Assembly (NCBI GenBank): GCA_022821275.1
Contig: JAJEDY010000083.1
Coordinates: 176,251-240,250, forward strand
Direction: 5' to 3'
Source: Candidatus Latescibacterota bacterium
GTDB taxonomy: Bacteria > Latescibacterota > UBA2968
DNA: 64,000 bases
A program made the position numbers and the translations under genes. Below the pieces are notes generated by a model. That model ran no database searches and was not told the DNA's origin. It worked only from the letters and a program-made list of their open reading frames with translations. This document shows, piece after piece, positions 27,287 through 35,463 of this stretch; the first letter of the stretch is position 1, and each line of letters begins with the position of its first letter.

Positions 27287-27315
27287 TTGACCCCAAATAT
27301 GAGATTGGCTATATT
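27287..27315 (+). promoter_or_regulatory. Promoter of an intergenic small RNA
   Basis: TTGACC (27287-27292), 17 bases, TATATT (27310-27315). It faces away from the esterase gene and has no gene for 470 bases, but a strong terminator ends 150 bases downstream. Confidence 0.55.
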
Positions 27316-27321
27316 TTTTGC

Positions 27322-27463
27322 CGACTGGCCTGTGAGAAAAACAATATTCTCGGAACGCACAGCGTTTCAGCAGCGTTGCCATACCAGTCCACGAGGCACC
27401 TGCTTGTTCCTTGCGTCAAATTTGGCGATTTGGTGAAGGGACGGGTAGGTGCTTTTTGTTTTT
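27322..27463 (+). ncRNA. Candidate small RNA of about 140 bases
   Basis: Bounded by a good promoter and an intrinsic terminator. The 5' half folds as a three-way junction: GACTGG/CCAGTC (27323-27328 with 27384-27389) encloses GAGAA/TTCTC (27334-27351) and AACGC/GCGTT (27354-27366). The 3' half is the terminator hairpin. It matches no RNA family that I can name; 6S, tmRNA, RNase P and SRP signatures were looked for and not found. An overlapping open frame exists but has no ribosome site or recognisable product. Confidence 0.55.
27396..27463 (+). terminator. Strong intrinsic terminator of the small RNA
   Basis: A continuous 17-bp stem, 27396-27412 with 27436-27452 (four G-U wobble pairs), carries a 23-base loop and is followed by TTTTTGTTTTT (27453-27463). 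It lies on the plus strand between divergent genes, so it does not end any protein gene. Confidence 0.65.
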
Positions 27464-27485
27464 CAGGGAAATTTCAATTTGTGAC

Positions 27486-27617
27486 ATGGTTGGCCCGAAG
27501 GCAACCATTTCGTGTACCAAAAAGAAAGGCCCTCGCGCGAGTTCTTGGCGGGACGGCGCGAGGACCCCAGATCACACCGACAGGTACATGCGGTGTGTCA
27601 ATACTTTTGGGCCAACC
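27486..27617 (+). ncRNA. Structured RNA candidate upstream of recD2
   Basis: GGTTGGCCC (27488-27496) pairs with GGGCCAACC (27609-27617), closing a 130-base domain. Inside are CCTCGCGC/GCGCGAGG (27531-27538 with 27556-27563) and CACACCG/CGGTGTG (27573-27597). A competing pair is CGTGTACC/GGTACATG (27511-27518 with 27583-27590). The 5' strand can instead form a local hairpin ATGGTTG/CAACCAT (27486-27508), which would break the closing stem. The plus strand is favoured because TCTTTT follows the 3' arm. Its function is unknown; a regulatory leader or an independent RNA are both possible. Confidence 0.5.
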
Positions 27618-27705
27618 TCTTTTCCGTTGTGACGTAGCCGTTAAACGTTGTGTTTCAATAATATACGGATTTTATACATTTTGTGTACTGCAAATTTGAT
27701 ACAAC

Positions 27706-27734
27706 TTGTAAAACCGCGGCAAGTGTCGTATAAT
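27706..27734 (+). promoter_or_regulatory. Promoter of recD2
   Basis: TTGTAA (27706-27711), 17 bases, TATAAT (27729-27734, perfect), about 50 bases before the ATG. Confidence 0.55.
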
Positions 27735-27785
27735 TCTTCTACCACCCCGATTCAGTGATGGGAGAACGTGTTCGTCGAGGTTTAG

Positions 27786-29960
27786 ATGGCTCAACTTCGC
27801 GGAATTGTGGATCGCATTACATTCCAAAACGAAGAGAATGGATACACGGTTGCCCGTTTGCAGGTAGAGGGATCCACCGCCTACGACAACCGTCTGGCGA
27901 CCATTGTGGGCGAAATGCTGTCGATCAACCCGGGCGAAACCGTGGTATTGGAAGGCGAATGGACAACCCATAAGCAATATGGCGCACAGTTCAAAATTGA
28001 ATCCTACGAGACCGTGTATCCATCTACCGTAGAGGGAATGCGGCGGTATTTGGGATCGGGATTGATCAAAGGCATCGGACCAGTCACGGCAAAGCGGATT
28101 GTGAATCACTTTGGCAAAGAAGCACTCGATGTCATTGAAAGAGATCCCGAGCGATTGGTCGAAGTCGAGGGATTGGGAGCTAAACGCGCAAAGTGGATAA
28201 TCAAAGCCTGGGAAGACCAGCGCGAGATCCACAATGTCATGCTATTCTTGCAATCGCACGAAGTGGGCACGGGGTACGCCGTAAAAATATGGAAGCGGTA
28301 CGGGCATGAAGCCGTTGAATTGATTCGGGAAAATCCCTATCGCCTATCGGTAGATGTTTGGGGCATTGGATTTTTGACAGCAGATCGCATCGCACAAAAA
28401 ATGGGTATTCCCGCACATTCGGACCAACGCATTCAGGCCGGTCTTTTGCATGTACTCAATGAAGCCGCAGACAAAGAAGGACATGTTTTCTTGCCCGAAG
28501 ACGCGCTCATCGAATCTTGTGCCGAAGCGCTTGATGTCCCCGTCGATGCAATCGCACCGTGCGTGGCACAATTGCTTTCCGAAGAATCGGTAGTCGTTGA
28601 TGACAAACGGGTGTATTTACCGCATTTGTACTATGCCGAACAGGGCGCGGCAACGCGGTGCTATCAATTATCCCAGGTACAACGTATTGAACTGGGCAAT
28701 ATCCCGGCGGAGATCAAAGTCATAGAACAGCGCGATGGGGTAACATTCGCGCCCCGTCAAAAATTGGCATTGGAAAAGGCATTGTCGCACAATTTGCTGG
28801 TATTGACAGGAGGCCCCGGAACGGGCAAAACGACGACCATTAAGGGACTCATCGCACTTTTAGAGGCGCGAAAGAAAAAAATTGCGCTGGCAGCACCAAC
28901 GGGACGTGCGGCCAAACGAATGTCTGAGGCAACCGGGCATGAGGCCAAAACCATCCATAGATTGCTAAAATTTAGCCCGTCTGAAATGACGTTTGAGAAA
29001 AATTTTGAAAACCCTCTGGAGATCGAAGCTCTGATCGTCGATGAAATATCCATGGTCGATACAGTTCTAATGAACAGTCTATTGCGCGCTGTTCCCATCA
29101 GTGCTTCGGTAGTTCTGGTGGGCGATGTCGATCAGTTGCCATCGGTTGGCGCGGGAAATGTATTGAAAGATGTAATCGCGTCTGGTATTGTAGAAGTCGT
29201 GGAACTCAACGAGATCTTTCGGCAGGCACAAACGAGCCGTATCATTACCAATGCCCACGCGATCAATCGCGGCGAAATGCCATACTTGCAGAATGATCGC
29301 GATTCGGATTTCTTTTTTCTCGAAGTTTCGGAACCCGATCAGGTCGTCGAGACAGTTTGTGGATTGTGTGCCTCGCGTTTGCCGCGCACATATCGTCTGG
29401 ACGGTATTGAAGATATTCAAGTACTCGTACCTATGTATCGGGGAGAGACCGGCGCAAACAATCTCAACCGGGTCTTGCAAGACGAGTTGAATCCCAAAGG
29501 ACAAGAAATGACGCGGGGCGGTATCCGGTTTCGGGTAGGCGACAAAGTAATGCAGGTGCGAAACAACTATGACCGCGATGTTTTTAATGGGGATATTGGG
29601 CGCATTCAAGGAATAGAGGATGATATATTCCGCGTGCGATTCCAGGACCGCATCATAGAATACGAGTTCTCGGAATTGGACGAATTGGTCCTCGCTTATG
29701 CTATGAGTGTACACAAAAGCCAGGGCGCGGAATTTCGCGCCGTGGTAATGCCTTTGACCACACAACACTATATGATGTTACAGCGCAACTTACTGTACAC
29801 AGCTATTACGCGGGCGCGAGAACTGGTCATACTGGCAGGCACAAAACAGGCTCTGGGGATGGCTGTTCGCAACAATCGGGTTGCAGAGCGCCACACGACC
29901 CTGACCCAGCGCATTCAGAATCGCCCTATCGATGAACCCGTTCAGGGAACTTTGCTGTGA
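27786..29960 (+). CDS. recD2: ATP-dependent RecD2-type DNA helicase (724 aa)
   Basis: A 5'-3' superfamily 1B helicase that acts in DNA repair without RecBC. The N-terminal extension typical of RecD2 carries an OB-like part and helix-hairpin-helix repeats (about 75-200; GLIKGIGPVTAKRI, VEGLGAKRA). The motor shows Walker A GGPGTGKTT with Lys348, Walker B VDEISMVD, the GDVDQLPSVG motif, SVHKSQGAEF and the final YTAITRARE. The length matches the family. The start is set by GAGG before the ATG. It appears to be transcribed alone from the promoter at 27706. Confidence 0.95.
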   Translation: MAQLRGIVDRITFQNEENGYTVARLQVEGSTAYDNRLATIVGEMLSINPGETVVLEGEWTTHKQYGAQFKIESYETVYPSTVEGMRRYLGSGLIKGIGPVTAKRIVNHFGKEALDVIERDPERLVEVEGLGAKRAKWIIKAWEDQREIHNVMLFLQSHEVGTGYAVKIWKRYGHEAVELIRENPYRLSVDVWGIGFLTADRIAQKMGIPAHSDQRIQAGLLHVLNEAADKEGHVFLPEDALIESCAEALDVPVDAIAPCVAQLLSEESVVVDDKRVYLPHLYYAEQGAATRCYQLSQVQRIELGNIPAEIKVIEQRDGVTFAPRQKLALEKALSHNLLVLTGGPGTGKTTTIKGLIALLEARKKKIALAAPTGRAAKRMSEATGHEAKTIHRLLKFSPSEMTFEKNFENPLEIEALIVDEISMVDTVLMNSLLRAVPISASVVLVGDVDQLPSVGAGNVLKDVIASGIVEVVELNEIFRQAQTSRIITNAHAINRGEMPYLQNDRDSDFFFLEVSEPDQVVETVCGLCASRLPRTYRLDGIEDIQVLVPMYRGETGANNLNRVLQDELNPKGQEMTRGGIRFRVGDKVMQVRNNYDRDVFNGDIGRIQGIEDDIFRVRFQDRIIEYEFSELDELVLAYAMSVHKSQGAEFRAVVMPLTTQHYMMLQRNLLYTAITRARELVILAGTKQALGMAVRNNRVAERHTTLTQRIQNRPIDEPVQGTLL

Positions 29961-30006
29961 TAAACGGATGTTTTTTATATCTTAAAGATACCGCTTCTAT
30001 AATGAC

Positions 30007-30029
30007 GGGCGGGCACAGGGGCACCGCCC
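30007..30029. repeat. GC-rich palindrome between recD2 and the porin gene
   Basis: GGGCGG (30007-30012) and CCGCCC (30024-30029) flank GCACAGGGGCA. It lies in a 188-base gap that otherwise holds only the next promoter. It lacks a T run, so it is not a normal terminator; it resembles intergenic dispersed palindromes but appears only once here. Confidence 0.35.
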
Positions 30030-30075
30030 CTACAACGGGGTGTTATTACCTTATATCTATGTCGATACTCGTTTA

Positions 30076-30104
30076 TTGTCTAAAATTTTATAGTATATTA
30101 TACT
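30076..30104 (+). promoter_or_regulatory. Promoter of the outer-membrane barrel gene
   Basis: TTGTCT (30076-30081), 17 bases of A/T-rich DNA, TATACT (30099-30104), 45 bases before the start codon. Confidence 0.5.
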
Positions 30105-30148
30105 TTGGCGTGACCTCTATTTGAAAGATTTGTATCCAGGAGGCTGGT

Positions 30149-31348
30149 ATGCTATCGAGATGGTTGGTTGGTATAGCGATAACTGTAGTTATAGCGAGTG
30201 GTGTCGAAGCCACAGATATCGAGTTTGGAGGGCAAGTTCGGCCTCGCACAGAGTTTCGAGATCCCGTTGGCAATGGGTACGACGTATTCACATCCATGCG
30301 TACCCGGCTAAATATCACCGCAAATTTAGAGCAGGCAGTGAATGTATTTATCCAATTGCAGGATGTTCGACTGTGGGGTGAAGAAACCAATACCTTCACC
30401 GATTATAATGCCGACAATTTCGACTTTCATCAGGCGTATGTGGATATCAAAGATATGGGCGACACAGCCCTATCCCTTCGCATTGGACGACAGGCAATAG
30501 GATTGGGCGGACAGCGGATAATCGGCGCAGTTGAATGGGCACAACAAGGGCGTGCATTCGATGGCGTTATCGTAACCGCCAAACCCCAATGGGGCACCGT
30601 TCAAGGAGTTGGTGTTCGTCTATCCGATACCACAGCCAAAGATATAAGCGGCAATGCCTATCTGTCCGCTTTGTATGCTACCGCCTCAGGAGCGAGCACA
30701 TCCGCAGATTTCTATGGCATCTACCATCACGTATCTCCCAGTGGCTCCAACAGAAGTGACAATACGCGGCTATGGACACTCGGCGCGCGCATCTACGGCG
30801 AAAAGTCGAACTGGACCTACCGTGTGGAAGGCTCTTTCCAAACGGGCGAACGGCGCGGGCCGAATGGCTCGGCATTTATGTTTGGCGGCAGGCTCGGCAC
30901 AACACTGGGCAATGGCAGCCTGACTCTGTGGTATGATTATTTATCTGGCGACGGCAATGCAAAAGACAGCAAATGGAAATCATTTGATACGCTCTTCGCA
31001 ACCAATCACAAATACTACGGTTTTGCCGATTTATTTCTCAACATACCCGTCCACACTCAAAATCTCGGCCTCCAGGACTTTGCCATAAAAGTATCCGTAC
31101 CGCTGGATGAAGAAGAGCAGGTGCGTTTGGCAGCAGACGGACATGTGTTCTTCCTCGCCCAAAAAGGCAATTTAGAATCGGGTCATCTGGCAGATGAACT
31201 CGATTTAACACTATCATATCAATACAGCGAAAATGTAACCTTTGTCACCGGTTATACAATTGCCCTGGCGCGAGATGCCATCAAGGCATTGGGCCGATTG
31301 AACGAGGACATGCACTGGGCTTATGTGATGAGTAATGTTTCATTTTAA
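30149..31348 (+). CDS. Outer-membrane beta-barrel, alginate-export (AlgE)-like porin (399 aa)
   Basis: A signal peptide (about 1-21) is followed by alternating-hydrophobicity beta strands throughout, ending in a C-terminal phenylalanine (MSNVSF), as in porins. The segment LRIGRQAIGLGGQRIIG (about 110-127) is typical of the alginate-export domain family. It probably lets an anionic sugar or organic acid cross the outer membrane. AGGAGG precedes the ATG. The promoter and terminator around it show a single-gene unit. Confidence 0.8.
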   Translation: MLSRWLVGIAITVVIASGVEATDIEFGGQVRPRTEFRDPVGNGYDVFTSMRTRLNITANLEQAVNVFIQLQDVRLWGEETNTFTDYNADNFDFHQAYVDIKDMGDTALSLRIGRQAIGLGGQRIIGAVEWAQQGRAFDGVIVTAKPQWGTVQGVGVRLSDTTAKDISGNAYLSALYATASGASTSADFYGIYHHVSPSGSNRSDNTRLWTLGARIYGEKSNWTYRVEGSFQTGERRGPNGSAFMFGGRLGTTLGNGSLTLWYDYLSGDGNAKDSKWKSFDTLFATNHKYYGFADLFLNIPVHTQNLGLQDFAIKVSVPLDEEEQVRLAADGHVFFLAQKGNLESGHLADELDLTLSYQYSENVTFVTGYTIALARDAIKALGRLNEDMHWAYVMSNVSF

Positions 31349-31378
31349 AGTAAATATGGCTTCCCATGTTCGTGATCA

Positions 31379-31410
31379 GGCGAGAAAATTTTTCTCGCCT
31401 TTTATTTTTT
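31379..31410 (+). terminator. Intrinsic terminator after the porin gene
   Basis: A near-perfect palindrome GGCGAGAA/TTCTCGCC (31379-31399) is followed by TTTTATTTTTT. It ends two bases into the stop codon of tsaC on the opposite strand. Confidence 0.8.
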
Positions 31411-32023
31411 ATAAGTAAATATGCGCCCTGAGTTTTTGGGCGGAAATAGCGCCTTCGCGTAAGAGAGTCGCGCTGTCGGTAGAAACATCGACAAGCGTAG
31501 AAGGGAGCGTACTTCCAGAAGGTCCGCCGTCGAGAATGAGGTCGAGATGATCGCCCAGTGCGTTTTCCACTTCGGTTGCAGAACGCGCCGGTGGTTCGGC
31601 AGAGCGATTGGCACTCGTACTCGTGAGGGGACCGCCGAGTGCAGTGAGCAATTCGGTGGCAATAGGCGAACTCGAATGGCGGAGAGCCACCGTATCGCGT
31701 CCGCCGAGCAAAGCGGGTGAAAGATCGGGATTAGCGCGAAAAACCAGAGTAAGCGGTCCCGGCCAAAATGCCTCAATAAGTATTTGAGCCGTCGGAGATA
31801 CAGTGCGAACAAGCGCTGAAAGATCATCTAAACCGCGAATCAGAAGAATAATCCCCTTGTCCTCCGCACGTCCTTTAGCAGTAAAAATTTTCCGAATAGC
31901 CTCAGTATTATGAGGATCGACTCCCAGACCATACACAGTCTCGGTCGGATAGGCAATCAGGCCACCGTTTTTAACAATATCGGCAGCCTGATTGATATTT
32001 TGAGGCGTCGGTAGTGCTATCAT
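31409..32023 (-). CDS. tsaC: L-threonylcarbamoyladenylate synthase, TsaC/YrdC family (204 aa)
   Basis: It makes threonylcarbamoyl-AMP for the t6A37 modification of tRNA. The family motifs are visible: GGLIAYPTETVYGLG near 20-35, KGRAEDKG with substrate-binding Lys/Arg, FWPGPLTLV and STSANRS. The length is normal for the short form without the C-terminal Sua5 domain. The ATG at 32023 is chosen because the alignable region begins there; an in-frame TTG at 32050 exists and neither has a clear ribosome site. It follows the large NHL/FG-GAP gene by 48 bases. Confidence 0.9.
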   Translation of the reverse strand: MIALPTPQNINQAADIVKNGGLIAYPTETVYGLGVDPHNTEAIRKIFTAKGRAEDKGIILLIRGLDDLSALVRTVSPTAQILIEAFWPGPLTLVFRANPDLSPALLGGRDTVALRHSSSPIATELLTALGGPLTSTSANRSAEPPARSATEVENALGDHLDLILDGGPSGSTLPSTLVDVSTDSATLLREGAISAQKLRAHIYL

Positions 32024-32065
32024 AATAAAAAATCTATGTAAAACGCTCAAATTATTCGCGTTTTT

Positions 32066-32083
32066 TCTGCGTCATCTGCGGAT
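32066..32083. repeat. Dispersed 18-bp repeat, copy 2 (inverted)
   Basis: TCTGCGTCATCTGCGGAT, the exact reverse complement of 26573-26590. It covers the last codons and the stop codon (32072-32074) of the large extracellular protein gene, so the final residues IRR and the stop are encoded by the repeat. Confidence 0.55.
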
Positions 32084-35000
32084 ACTTCTCGCCTCATAAA
32101 CCTTCGCAAAGTGCAAAAAGTCGCCGAATCCAATCCGACCATCGGCATCGAGGTCAAAACGCATATCCGCAGAGCCAAAGGCATGGACAAAGATCGCGAA
32201 ATCGCTGAAGTCGAGCCGACCATCGGCATCGAAATCGCAGGATATTGTAGACGCAAGTGGTTGTTCGGCGATGTGGAGAACGCGATTGACCGACAAATCG
32301 TCGGTCTCACTGCGAAATTCCTGGACAATGCCACTGGGCCAGCGCAGGGTGAGTACCTCGACATATTCGGCTCTGCCCACACCAAACACGGGCGTGAGCG
32401 CGTCTTGCGATAAAAAGGACGCGCCGCCTGTGATTTCTCGAATGGCGCGGCGGTTATTGCCATCTCTGTCTCTGAACGCAATTTCGAGACGCGTGCCAAT
32501 CGCATCGGGGCTACTTTCTGTACCGCGAAGCCGAATTGCGATCCAGTTGCCATTGGCCTCGCGATTGCGAAAGAGGGCGTCCGGGCCATTTTGCACGGCG
32601 ACATAAAAATCGAGTCTCCCATCGTTGTCGTAATCGGCAAGGGCCACGCCGCGGCTGTCCGCATTCAGGGCAACGCCCAAAGAATCGGATATGTCGGCGA
32701 AATGCCCATCCACATTCTTGTAATACAAATTGGGCTGGCCCCTATTGGTGACATAGAGATCGAGATCGCCATCGTTGTCAAAATCGCCCCAGACCGCGCC
32801 TCGGCTTCGTCCATCGTGGGCGAGGCCCAACTCCGTCGCGCGATCTCTGAACGCGCCATTGCCCTCGTTTGTATAACACCTGTTATTCGCGCCAAAATAG
32901 GGAATAAACAGATCGAGATCGCCATCGTTGTCAAAATCACCCCAGACCGCGCCAAAACTCGGCCCTTCATCGGTGGGATTAAAAATATTTTCTATAGACG
33001 CGAAGCGCGCGCCATCATTGCGAAAGAGACGGTTGGGACCGCTATTTGCCAAAAACAGATCGAGATCGCCATCGTTGTCAAAATCGCTCCAGGCAGGTTG
33101 AATCCCACTTTCTGTATCGCTCAGGCCCAGGCTATCTGCCAGTTCGGAAAAACGGTTGCCATTGTTCTGGAAAAAGCGATTCGCGCCAAAGTTGGCGACA
33201 TAAAGGTCGAGATCCCCATCGCGGTCATAATCGCCCCAGGCTGCGCCATATCCATCGCCGGAATCGTCAACACCCATCGCTGACGCCACATCTGTAAATC
33301 CCGTACCATCGTTGCGATATAAACGGTTCGGTCCACCAAAATTGGTGACATAGAGGTCGAGATCCCCATCGCGGTCGTAATCGCCCCAGACGCCCGCGCT
33401 GCCATCGCCGGAATCGTCAATGCCCAGTGCTGGCGCAACATCCGTAAATCCATTCCCGTCATTGCGATATAAAACGTTCGGCTCTCTGCTGCGTACGAGG
33501 TAGAGGTCGGGGTCATTGTCGTTGTCGAAATCTGCCCACGCCGCGCCAAATCCCCCGCCCGTATCGCCCAAACCCGCGTTGGGGGCCTCATCGACAAATC
33601 CGCCGGGTTGGGCATGTTCCCCAATGCCCTGCAATGTGAGTGTGGCTGTGGGGTTTGCCAGCGCGTTGCTATAAATGGTGAGCGTGGCTTCGTGCTGCCC
33701 CTCGGCTTGTGGGCGAAATGCGATGGAAAGCTGCTGGCTTTGCCCCGCGTCAATCCGCAAGGTATCGGTTTGTTCCACAACAAATTGCGAGTCGGTCGTC
33801 GTGGCGTTGGGAACGATCAGCACACCGGCGCCGAGATTGGATATGCGTACCGACAATATTTGAGATCGCCCGGTGAGGGTGGGATCGAAAATTAAGACAT
33901 CTGTGGGAAAGAGTCCGATATCCGGTTCAGCCCCCAGACCTCGCACCGTGACAGCGACAGAAGGGGTGCGCGAATCATCGGTAGTGAGGGTGATAAGCCC
34001 TTCTATAGAGCCAGCCTGTACAGGATCAAACACAATTTCAATGTCGGCGGTTTGGGCAATGCCGATTTCGAGGGGCAATGCCGACAAAACGCGAAACGCG
34101 GAGTTATCGGAAATCGCTGTTTCAACGCGAACGGGCACATTGCCCCGATTTTCAACGCGCAAACGGCTCACGGTGGGATCGCCAACGCTAACCTCGCCAA
34201 AATCGATATTCTCGGAGAGAACATTGAACAAGGGCATGCGGAATTTGGGATCGCGCAGTTTGCGGATGCGATTGTTGAAAGCATCGATAAAAATGAGATC
34301 GCCATTGCCATCAATCAGCAAGTGCGTGGGCTGCCCCAGATCGGACAAAAGGCCGAGGGTATCTTCAGATCCCGCGCCCGCAATACCCGTTCCCGCGATG
34401 GTCAACACATGGCTCGTTTCCGCTTCGACCACGCGAATGCGATTATTGCCCGTATCGCCGATATAGATATTGCCGGATTCATCGACAGCAACGCCCAAAG
34501 GAGAAAAAAATAAAGCACCTGTCGCCGGGCCGCCATCGCCCTTATAGAGATCTTCTGACAGATTTTCCGAAGAGGTCGCGTCCCGCCCGGCGACGGTATT
34601 GATCACGGCGACGACGGTCGTGTCTCGCGTTGCCCTGCTAACGCGCCGAATGCGTCCATTGTTAAAATCCGCAATCAAAAGATCGCCATTACCCGTCACA
34701 GCCAATTGCCCAGGCGTTAAACCCGCCCGAGTTGCCAGCCCGCGATCCTGAATATTCGATGCCTGAGCACTGCCATTACCCGCGATTGTGCCTATGGTAT
34801 TATTCGCCAGATTGTATTGCCGCACGCGGTTGTTGCCCTGTCCATCCTCGCCATCGGAGATCAAAAGAGCGACATCGCCCAACATCGTCAGCGCGACAAT
34901 TTCGTGGAACGTGGCCTGTAGTGCGGGTACCAGATCATTAAAACCACCTTCCCCAGTACCCGCAACCGTAGTGATAATACCGGAAGGATCAATACGCCGA

Positions 35001-35404
35001 ATGCGTCGATTATGAACATCACTTTCACTCGCGCCACCGCTACTAATATAAATATTGCCAGCACTATCGACCGCAATGGCATTGGGCGTATTGAGCAATG
35101 CACTTGTTGCAGGCCCACCGTCGCCCGAAAATCCCGGTTCCCCAGTACCCGCAACCGCAGTAACGATACCCGTTAGTGCATCCACCCGTCGAATGCGGTG
35201 ATTGTCCGTATCCGCGATATAGAGATTACCCCGCGTATCGAGCGCAATTCCGAGCGGGCGATTGAGCGCAACATCAGTTGCCAGCACATTATCGCCATCT
35301 TCCAAACCACCACCGGCAACGGTGACAATCGTACCGCGTGCCTGAGCGAAAACATCTGCTTCCGAGATCAGCAGACTAAAAAAAAATATATAAATATATC
35401 GCAT
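32072..35404 (-). CDS. Large secreted NHL / FG-GAP / ASPIC protein with dockerin-like end (1110 aa)
   Basis: The protein begins with a signal peptide (about 1-20). NHL beta-propeller repeats follow (about 20-375; GNLYIADTDNHRIRRV type). Two Ig-like choice-of-anchor domains come next (about 380-595). Seven FG-GAP/VCBS repeats with calcium-binding DxDxDGD loops follow (about 605-950; for example WGDYDRDGDLDLYV). An ASPIC/UnbV domain is at about 965-1045. The end (about 1052-1105) has two DxDxDGR loops like a dockerin. It is an extracellular adhesion or calcium-binding structural protein of unknown target. The DNA of the repeats is nearly repetitive. The ATG at 35404 starts the signal peptide; no strong ribosome site is seen. 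Confidence 0.85.
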   Translation of the reverse strand: MRYIYIFFFSLLISEADVFAQARGTIVTVAGGGLEDGDNVLATDVALNRPLGIALDTRGNLYIADTDNHRIRRVDALTGIVTAVAGTGEPGFSGDGGPATSALLNTPNAIAVDSAGNIYISSGGASESDVHNRRIRRIDPSGIITTVAGTGEGGFNDLVPALQATFHEIVALTMLGDVALLISDGEDGQGNNRVRQYNLANNTIGTIAGNGSAQASNIQDRGLATRAGLTPGQLAVTGNGDLLIADFNNGRIRRVSRATRDTTVVAVINTVAGRDATSSENLSEDLYKGDGGPATGALFFSPLGVAVDESGNIYIGDTGNNRIRVVEAETSHVLTIAGTGIAGAGSEDTLGLLSDLGQPTHLLIDGNGDLIFIDAFNNRIRKLRDPKFRMPLFNVLSENIDFGEVSVGDPTVSRLRVENRGNVPVRVETAISDNSAFRVLSALPLEIGIAQTADIEIVFDPVQAGSIEGLITLTTDDSRTPSVAVTVRGLGAEPDIGLFPTDVLIFDPTLTGRSQILSVRISNLGAGVLIVPNATTTDSQFVVEQTDTLRIDAGQSQQLSIAFRPQAEGQHEATLTIYSNALANPTATLTLQGIGEHAQPGGFVDEAPNAGLGDTGGGFGAAWADFDNDNDPDLYLVRSREPNVLYRNDGNGFTDVAPALGIDDSGDGSAGVWGDYDRDGDLDLYVTNFGGPNRLYRNDGTGFTDVASAMGVDDSGDGYGAAWGDYDRDGDLDLYVANFGANRFFQNNGNRFSELADSLGLSDTESGIQPAWSDFDNDGDLDLFLANSGPNRLFRNDGARFASIENIFNPTDEGPSFGAVWGDFDNDGDLDLFIPYFGANNRCYTNEGNGAFRDRATELGLAHDGRSRGAVWGDFDNDGDLDLYVTNRGQPNLYYKNVDGHFADISDSLGVALNADSRGVALADYDNDGRLDFYVAVQNGPDALFRNREANGNWIAIRLRGTESSPDAIGTRLEIAFRDRDGNNRRAIREITGGASFLSQDALTPVFGVGRAEYVEVLTLRWPSGIVQEFRSETDDLSVNRVLHIAEQPLASTISCDFDADGRLDFSDFAIFVHAFGSADMRFDLDADGRIGFGDFLHFAKVYEARSIRR

Positions 35405-35463
35405 GATAGGATGTATAGGACGGGATACCACTGCTTATCTTCTCACTTCTCCCCTCACACTTC

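Noticed and set aside
27488..27617. Known RNAs (6S, SRP, tmRNA, RNase P, tRNA) at the closed-stem element
   Set aside because: None of the expected sequence signatures (GGAA/AGCAGC loop, T-loop GGTTCGA, CCA end, RNase P core) was found.
27214..27699. Open frame of 161 codons across the gap before recD2
   Set aside because: It runs from inside the esterase gene through a promoter, a terminator and a structured RNA, with no family resemblance.
30007..30029. Terminator for recD2
   Set aside because: The stem lacks a following T run on the plus strand.
32590..33570. Repeated DNA strings that could suggest a CRISPR array or tandem repeat
   Set aside because: The strings code for the FG-GAP calcium loops in frame, with spacing set by protein repeats and no unique spacers.
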